Shown here: one piece after another, positions 50,301 through 59,300 of the stretch
How the letters are laid out: every line of letters starts with the position of its first letter
How positions within the stretch are numbered: the first letter of the stretch is position 1
Source of the DNA: Macrobrachium rosenbergii
Lineage: Eukaryota; Arthropoda; Malacostraca; Decapoda; Palaemonidae
Length of the DNA: 64,000 nucleotides
Assembly (NCBI RefSeq): GCF_040412425.1
Contig: NC_089792.1
Coordinates: forward strand, 22,975,809-23,039,808
Direction of reading: 5' to 3'
Position numbers and translations under genes: made by a program
Notes under the pieces: model-generated
What the model was told of the DNA's origin: nothing
What the model saw: the letters and a program-made list of their open reading frames with translations, nothing else
Databases searched by the model: none

Positions 50301-53300
50301 TGAATAAAAATGTATTAACAAATTACAGTGATAAATAAATTAATAAAAATATAAGTAAATTATGAAATGCTGGGAGAATTGTTGTATGGTAGTACAGTAA
50401 CACATAGCATCTTTGCATGAACTTTGGAGGTTCCAATTGGACAACATCCTCAGGGAGACTGTTCCACAGTCCAAAAGTGTGAAGAATAAAGGATCCATGG
50501 AACTGAGAAGTTCAACAGTGATGTGCATTTACTGCACTGGAGCTTCTGTTTGGCAAACCAGGTTGCTCTTGGTAGGAAAAGAGGATCAGGGGTCAATTGT
50601 GAATATGAAAAATTTGTTAAAATACAACTTATGAAAATTTGACGAACAAGACACCATCCGTTGATGGTCCAAGTCATAACTTCTAATGTTAGGAAACAGA
50701 AATCTAACACCACAAACCACTGTCAAAAAGAGGTAAATCTCTGGCAGAGGCAGACATCCACACCAGAGAACAGTACTCTAGTAAAGGAAGGACAAATGAC
50801 CTAAATTAGGTTGCATTGTTTTTATCAATTATAAATATACGAGGCCACACATACAATACCTCACTTCCATGCAGCATTTGTTGTCACTTTCATTATACAT
50901 TTCTCAACAATAAGCTGTGAGCCAAAAGTCATCCAAGTATAGTTAAAGCTTCAGACTCATTTAGCAGAGTCCCATCCACAAGAAGGGGAGGATGGAGTGG
51001 AAAATCTATATGAAATCTAGTAATCAATAGCATTTTTGTATTAATTTAGTTCAGAATCATACCCCGCTAAGTACACCATACACTAATCCACTCCTGTCAC
51101 GATTGAGACTAAGGGCAGCTTCATTTCTCCAAAGTGGAGATTTTACTACACACACAAGTGTTGCATCATCGGCATACTGAACAATTTTGTTTTCCAGGAC
51201 AACCACCTTATCACTTGTAAGGAGTAAAAATAACATTGGACCAAGAACACTACCCTGCAGGACTTCAGACACAACAGGTATTGGTTCACTTAAGATCCCA
51301 TCAACAGCAACTTGCTGCTGCCTACCTGTAAAGAAATCTGAGGTAAACTTAAAACATAACTACCCATTTCAAGATTCTTTTAATTTATATATTTCAAGAT
51401 TCTTTAATTTATATATAAGTGCCTTATTACCTATTTACTAAATTTAAAGCAGCACTAAAATCCATCTGAATTACCCTACACTTAAAACCCTTATCAAGGT
51501 TCTCTTGCAAATGGCATATCAAATCTGAAAAGAGCTTTCTATATGCATATTGACAATCAGCCAACAGTTCTTTGGAACCACATACTTACTTAGTTGCTTA
51601 AAAATAAGTTTTTCTGCAACTTTGGGGAGCACAGGGAGAATAGAAATTGGCTTGTAGTTACTGCAGTCTGCAGATATACCTACTACTATAAATCAGATGT
51701 GGGCTTATGTCTACAGTTAACATGCATGAATGAGACCTTTCGGTGTAAAGGAATAATCTGGGAGTTCTGTTCAGATGTTATCAGTCCTGCTGACAAATGA
51801 CAAGTGGGGCAGAAGACTGAAGGGTACCTGTGGCTCCAGGTGGCACATGCAATGATTTACCATTCTTCTGTCTGTCTGCCTGACCAAAATAGTGCAGTGT
51901 CCAAAACTTTTAAAGACCAGGAATGTGAGCATATATGACTGATGGGGTTTTGAAAAAATAAAACTTTCATTCCCACTAATTATGAAACAGAAGTTCTATT
52001 AACACAACAATACAAACAAATTTTTGAACTGTACCTTGCACACCATTTCTATTTTGAGATGTAATTGGCCTAATGTCTAATGTTTCTAGAAAATCAGGAT
52101 CACAGCCACCAATGCATGTTTCATATTCATCAGGGATATATGGCATGTACGACCTGGGTTTGAATTTAAACCGAAGCTTCTTTGGTGATCCAGCACACTG
52201 TTTACAGAAAAAAGTAAAATCAAGATTATGACAACCTTAACAATAGTTATAAAAAATGGAAAACTGAAATCTATGGTGCCAAACACTTCAATCAGGAATA
52301 CCATATATGGTAATATAATGTTCTCAAAAGGTGTGATATTGAAGAAAATTTTGTATCAACAGGTCTAGTATGACTGATACTTATCTAATTAAACAATGCC
52401 CTAGATGAATAGCAATAAAAGGGAAAAGGTTTTATGAAGTGTCACACGCAGCTCTGCATGTGTCTGATGTTTTGTAACATTATAATTGACATCTAAGAAC
52501 TAGAAAACAAATGTGCATGTTCTATTTTCACTACAAAAAGTTTTATCTACAATTGAGCAGTAGAAAGTTTGAATATTACAGCAATCACTTCCGAGGTCTG
52601 GTTAAACAAATCATTTATAACTAACTACAGCAACCACTAGTGGATTCACTGAGTAGTTGTAGAAAGTTGATGTGTGATTGAGGGTGTATGCAGTAGTGTT
52701 TTGGCATAAAGTTTCACTGTTTGCATTTTGTGTGTACATATACATTTGAGTACTATTGTTTGAATTTTGGCCAACCAGTGTTGTGAGGGGGCCCAAAGTT
52801 CTATTTATTAATTCTAAGTTAGTTACAGAATAAATTGATATTAAGGAAAATTTTGTCTGAGTAGCCTTACATATTTTCACTTGAAACCATCTGCCTTTGC
52901 TTTATTTGTCATTTGGCCACAACAAGGTTACATTAGGAAGTGACATATTGGAGCGCCCCAAAGTTTCCATTCAAGCCTTTGTGCCACACTCTAGATAATC
53001 ATAGTGCTCCCCACAGGGTTTGCAGTGATTTGGCCACAAGAGCAAAAATTGTTTTGGAAGATTCTGGAAGCCTTCTGATGGCAATTTCCAGCAAAGTAGT
53101 AGAGGTTATAATATTGAGGTGGAGCCTGGCATGAAGTTCAGCCAAGGCTGTCCCCTCTGAGATTTTTCTCATATGGTTCCCAAAACTCTTGAGTAGCCAC
53201 ATCCAGAAGGAGCTTTTTCCTTTCAAAAGGAACGAAAAGCATTGCCCATTCCTTAGTAGAATTATCAGACATTGGGATGATAGAGGCAAATGGTCTTAGT

Positions 53301-56300
53301 TCTGCCATTGGCTCTTGTTTCCCAGTTACCACAAAATTCTGAAAATCTACTTTTACATGATTAATTATTTTAAAGGTGAAGGGACAGAAGGCTGGGCTAC
53401 CTGGTGAGCAATTTGGGTCTTATCCAAAATAGCTGTAGAGCTCCATTTTCCATTAACTTGGTAAAGGGTTTCTTTTATAGCTTTCAATGCTATATTCGTA
53501 GGTAGGATAACCGTCTCTTTTGGCTGTTTCTTAATGCCTATTGAAGAAGGAACCAGGAGCCATTCTGTATTAGGAAATGCTGCTCTGTCTCTAAATTCTG
53601 TGTGGTCAACTTCATAGTTTTCCTTTCATTAATCAGGTATTTACCATCAGGGGAAAAGATACACATTGAGGTGTCACACCAAGGAGTATCAGTATCATCA
53701 GGGGTGACTACTGGAGCCCCTATAATCTGGCCATATTATTGCTGCCAGTTGGGGCTCTAACACCAAACTCTGCCTGGGCAGACTGTGCAGCCACTTCATT
53801 CTTTCGGTTAAAGACTGAGATATTCTTACACCTTGCATCTAATTCGGTGTCCAGGACTGACCTGATTTCCTCTTTGGAGTCAGGGATAATGTCCCTGATA
53901 TACTGACGTTCTGTACCAAGGACATCTTTGATACTGGTCATAATTTCCTTGCGGAAGTCAGCAAATAGTATTTCCCTATTAGGGGAACTTGTGCAATCTC
54001 ATTGTATCCCGACAGCCGTACTGTAACTGTCCTAGCAACCAAAGAACTTAAGTCCTGGGTGAATTGCTATACCCATCAGAAGATATGGACACTTCAGCCA
54101 GGGTTGGGTGGATCCTACTAGGATCTCCTCCTTCATTATCTGATAGCTGCATGGGAGATAAATTTCCTTTTGAGGTATCTCTCTCATGTACAGCTGAAAG
54201 CTATGTCCCTGGTCCTTCCGGGTTCAGCAGGGCAGTTTCATTAGCAATACCCACTTCATGTCTAATAATAGGGACATCTCCCCACAAGGAAAGACTCCTC
54301 TTCTCCATCAGCAGAGTTGACCTGGGAGGTACTAGGAACCAATGCTTATGGGTTTTGGCCCAAATATAGGTTCTGCTCGGAAAAGGAGGGAAATATACTC
54401 TGCCAGTGTTTTGCTGGAAAGATGTAACCCTGTCTCTGTACCCCTACTGAAACCTATGACCAAACGAGACACTTAAAGCGAGCTGTTTCATTCTTAAAAC
54501 TTGTTGCCAAGAACCTATTACATATCTCACACATGTCTGGCGACCAACCATATTCCCCTTTATATCTACATGGGCTATGTTCATGGCAGGTGGCAAGGGC
54601 CGCACCCACTGGCAAAAGCCGAGCAATTCACTGCGCAAATCTGTGTCTTGCATATACACTGTAATCTGTGGGTTTTTATTGAAAACAATAGCAGCCCTGT
54701 AGTGATGTAAGGAACAAGTTTTTATTAGAAACTACTTAGTACTAACCATCTGTAATCACTATGCTGTATATAGTAGATAGTACACTCAATACTACAGGCT
54801 ATACAGTATAATAGCCTGTAATATAATGTCATGACAATGATTTTTTCTCAAAAATTGTTACACATACCAAATATTTGTATTAACTTAAATACAGCTAGCA
54901 AATTAGGTTAGGGCACAAGCATGTAGCCATACTGCTGTATACTGTTAGCCCTGATACTCATAAGTTTTTACTTCTAAAATAGTAGCTATGTATTAAATTA
55001 CATAAATCATTATATAAATTTTGCCTTAAAAGTAAATTCTTGAATGTTACATCAATCAAACCAACTGTATACTGTAAATCTAATTTGACTACCAGGCCTA
55101 GGTTATTTGCAAGTCACATTTCAGGCTATAGGCTACACAAAGTACTTCAATGAAATATTTTGCCAAGGGAAAATTTTCAATAAGCTATGTACATAAATTA
55201 AGTACTGTATAATTTCAATGCCTGTTATTGGAAATTGTAAAAATTTTAATAATCATGTAGGCAAATAGACATCATATACATTTTCCTAGTGAAGCTGCTA
55301 TCAGCAGAATGATACCTGCTAAAAGTAGTTCTGTGAAGGAAAACCTTCGGATAATCTTATGCAAGTTCTCTGATATTAATAACAATGGGGAACATTATTA
55401 CAAAAGCAATTCAGTTCAGTAATTAAGTATTAAAATTAACCAACTGGTTTACTTAATACCAAGATTTGGAAGCTGAGCACTGTCAAATGCCAGCTATGGC
55501 TATAAGAAAGTCACATGACGCCGCCATTGGCAGTAGCGCACATGAGCAGTTAGGCTACTTCTTAATCAAAACAAAACTGATGTAGCTTAGCACATCTACT
55601 AAGTAGCCTATGATAACTATTATCATAAAAGATCATATACCAATGATCTTCAGGAACAACACTTTTTTAAAAATTATTTCAATATAACTAAACACTGTTT
55701 GTCAGCTAACTAAGAGTGCACCATAACACTCAAACCAAAGTTTATTCTCGCCATGTTGAAGATCAGACGTCACTATCGGCGCTGGCTTCCGGCTTTCATG
55801 AATTAAGCTAATGGCTAAGAAATTTCTTAAACTAAACTTTCCAATGGAGCTTAAACTATGCACTTAACTTTCTTCTGAGTTTGGTACTTCCATGATGGCC
55901 TGTAGTCTGTAACAAATGTAATCGCGTGTTCAACCAAAGACCATAAAGAAATGGTATTTGGTCTTGTGCAGGGTGCGTCGTTGCCATGATAGTGCCACGT
56001 CTGCAGGTTGAAATTAGGAACTGAACCTAGGTAGTCACTGTAGACAAGAGAAGGAGCACTCTTGCCTTGAGTCCTGTACTCTATCAGTGTCAACGTGCGC
56101 TATATACTGGCTGAGACCGACTAAAAGAGAATTCTTTGAAATTGGTTGGTCTCTCTTATGGAGCCTCTATGAACCCATAAGAGTAACTCCTTTGAGGACG
56201 AACAGCGGCTATGCTAGTCTTAAAGTGGCTGTCAGGCCCAGCTTTTGAACCCCTCCATTCGGTCTCTCTATGGGATCTCACTAGAAAGACTCTCTTCCTC

Positions 56301-59300
56301 ATATCAAAAGTGTGTGCTGAGGTGTTAAAACAAACCAACTCAAAACAATTCTAGTATACTATTAAAAAAAATACCACAATATACAATGAAACACACTTTA
56401 TTCAATAAGCTGCAAAAATGAAATTACCCCAAAAAATTAACTAACCTGAGTACAGGAATCTTCTGAAACAGTGACAGAAAGCACTGTCTCTGGCAGCCAG
56501 ATGCATAAACGGCAGTTGGGATATCCTTGGCAAGATAACATAAATCCTTGTTCATTTCGCTTTTGCTTCACAATGATGTCACAACCACATGCGCTACACT
56601 TACATACCTGAAGTTAAATTTTTTTAAACATATATGTTCAACTTTAAAAGATTATTATTTGGAAATCCAATTTTTTTACCTGATGTTATGACATCTTTAT
56701 AAAAACACATACAATGTCATCATACTACATTGAAGTATAATCAAAAATTAAATTGGACAGAAACTACTAATGTTACCACCAAAATAAGAAACACCATGGT
56801 TGTGTCTTGGTTCAAGTACATCTTGTATGGAACTAATTTTTTGGGGCCCAAATGCCCTGCCCTCCTCTCAGAAAGAGTTAAGTGGGGGCAGTGTTTTCCC
56901 ATTGGTTTTAAATGTTAATTTTTGGCCACTGGTTGGACTGTGTTCTGGACGGATTTACTTTCCAAAAAATGATGTTGCCATTTTTTTTTTTTGATTTCTT
57001 TATACTTTTCTCTCAATTTCAAATTACAGCCCAAATCATGCTAAATAATTTTATTATAATACCCCAAAATACATTCTGTATGCAAAGCAAACACCCAATA
57101 TATTGCTAAAAGTAATATGGTAATTAAGAAAAAACACTCCTTTCAACAACTCAAGCTTTTTTTTTTTTTGTTCTTGACTTCTAAATTGTACATACAGTGA
57201 TAATCTCATAGCTCAAACATGTCTTATTTAGTTCTTTCAGTCCACCACCTGGCTGGTTCTAGTCAGCTAATGTAGACTGGAACTTCAATGTTCATTTAGT
57301 GTTTGTGTTCATAGTTAGAAGGATGGATCTCCTGCTTCAGCCTCTTCAATTCTTAAGAGTGCCTGGTTGACATTACTGGACACCTCATCAGCTCCACACA
57401 AACACATCTCAGAACAGTTGAGGCCCTGTGACTTACAGGTGCGTAACTGTGGCTGAAGCTGGGGGATCCTTTGTTTTTGCTGGTGGTAGCTGAGGGTGAG
57501 GAATGTCTCCTGACACCACACCATGGCCTGGTAATGTGCCCGGGCAATGGCCCTCGTGTCGGAGGTAGCTTTTGAGCCTCTAGTTGTTTCTTGGTGAAAA
57601 GCTTCCATCTGAGGTCACCAACATCCACCACAGTGCTACCAGGATCATAGAGCTGGCAAACAGTCTCAATGGCTTGTTCAGTGTCAACTTCCAGCTTTTG
57701 GACGTCCCTAAGGCAGAAAATGCAGATACCACCTCCAAGGAGCATCTGTTAAGTGCTTCCCAACAGGTCAGCTTCCCTTGTCCTGCAACTCTACCTGTTA
57801 CGTCAGTTCCAGAGAAGGCATGAAATCCTGGTAAGGATTCAGCCTTTGCATTACAGAGTGCATTCACTATTGGTCCCAGTGAGATTACCCGCTTCTTGTT
57901 CCCCACACCAGTGACAAAGTATGTGTTCCTGAAGAGCTGATGGTAACGGTGGATTGCAAGGACAAAAATGTCAGTGTCAGGTGACTGAATGTACAGTTCT
58001 GTTGCTCCTCTTCGAACAGCATCCACTGTGCAAGGATAAGTCTTGTGTCAGCTTCTTCTTGGGAGCTACAGAGATGTTGAACATCCATGGAGTTTGAGAG
58101 GACCTCTTGCCACAAAGTCACTATGAAGACCTTGGGCTTACCCTCAAAGTGGTGGAGAGCTTTTTTTGCAAAGTAAACTCTCAGTCCATCTTTGGTTGCC
58201 GTATTGGATAGGAACTACTTTGCTGACACCTTACCAATTGGTGTCTGTGATGTGATAAGCAGTTGCTAGCTTACCACCCTGGCATTTCTCCCTTGTGGTC
58301 TCTTTCAATGAAGTGGGAAGATCATAATGGTCAAAGACTATATGGATCTCATCATATTCTCTGCACTTGCTGTCCAGTGTAGCAATGAAGTGGTCAGCCC
58401 ATTGAGCATGCCTTGACCCATGGTGGCTTACATTGCCTGGACAATTGCCATTCCATCAATTACAGTTGCCTTCCTTGGTGTCAAGGGAGCAATGTCACTG
58501 GTGACATCCTCTGGCTGCAGATCAACACTAATTTTGTTTGCCAGTTCCTCAAGTACAGCCATTAGCTTGCTTTTGTCTGTGCATGTTAGTTCAACACTCA
58601 CTGTGAACAAGGCTTTGGAAGGGACATGAACTCATGCTGGCCAATGCTCTCCTCAAGGTTCATCTCGGGGCATGAGCGTGCAACAATCAACATGTGGGAA
58701 AATAGTGATCTGCTGTCTTTGAGCTCCACTACCTGATCAGCCACTCTATGTCTCACCGACTTCCTTGCATTTTTCCATGTCTTCAGTTGAACCTTCTTCA
58801 TTCTGGCCCAGAAACTGACCTCATTTGTGTTGATGCGTTCCTCAACAAAGTTGGCATATTTCTGCTGCTCAATGTCTTCTTGGCTGCACACATCCGTCTG
58901 CACCTCAGCTGGCACCACAATCTTTGTGATGGTGTTGGGCAGGTCTTCAGCCTCGTACTTCATAGGGTTCATGGATGATATGTGCACACTCTTCAGTCAA
59001 GCAATGTTCTCCTTCTGTCTTGTCCAGACAGCCAGTGACAGGTCATGATGTTCTTTACGTGTACACGTTAGTGAGCCAGCAAGCCTACCAAGCTTTGGAG
59101 CTGTAAGGAATAATCCCTCCCGAGCACTGGCATTCTGTGTAATGCCCACGAGTCCTCCAGTGACTTTCATTATGCAGTTGATGTGCTCAAGAGCATGATC
59201 CATCCCAATGGCACAGAATGGGATCTGCTTTTTGTTGACTACAAAGTTTCCATCAATGAACTCTTGATGTGTGTCTGGATCTGTACTCTGAAGGGCTGTC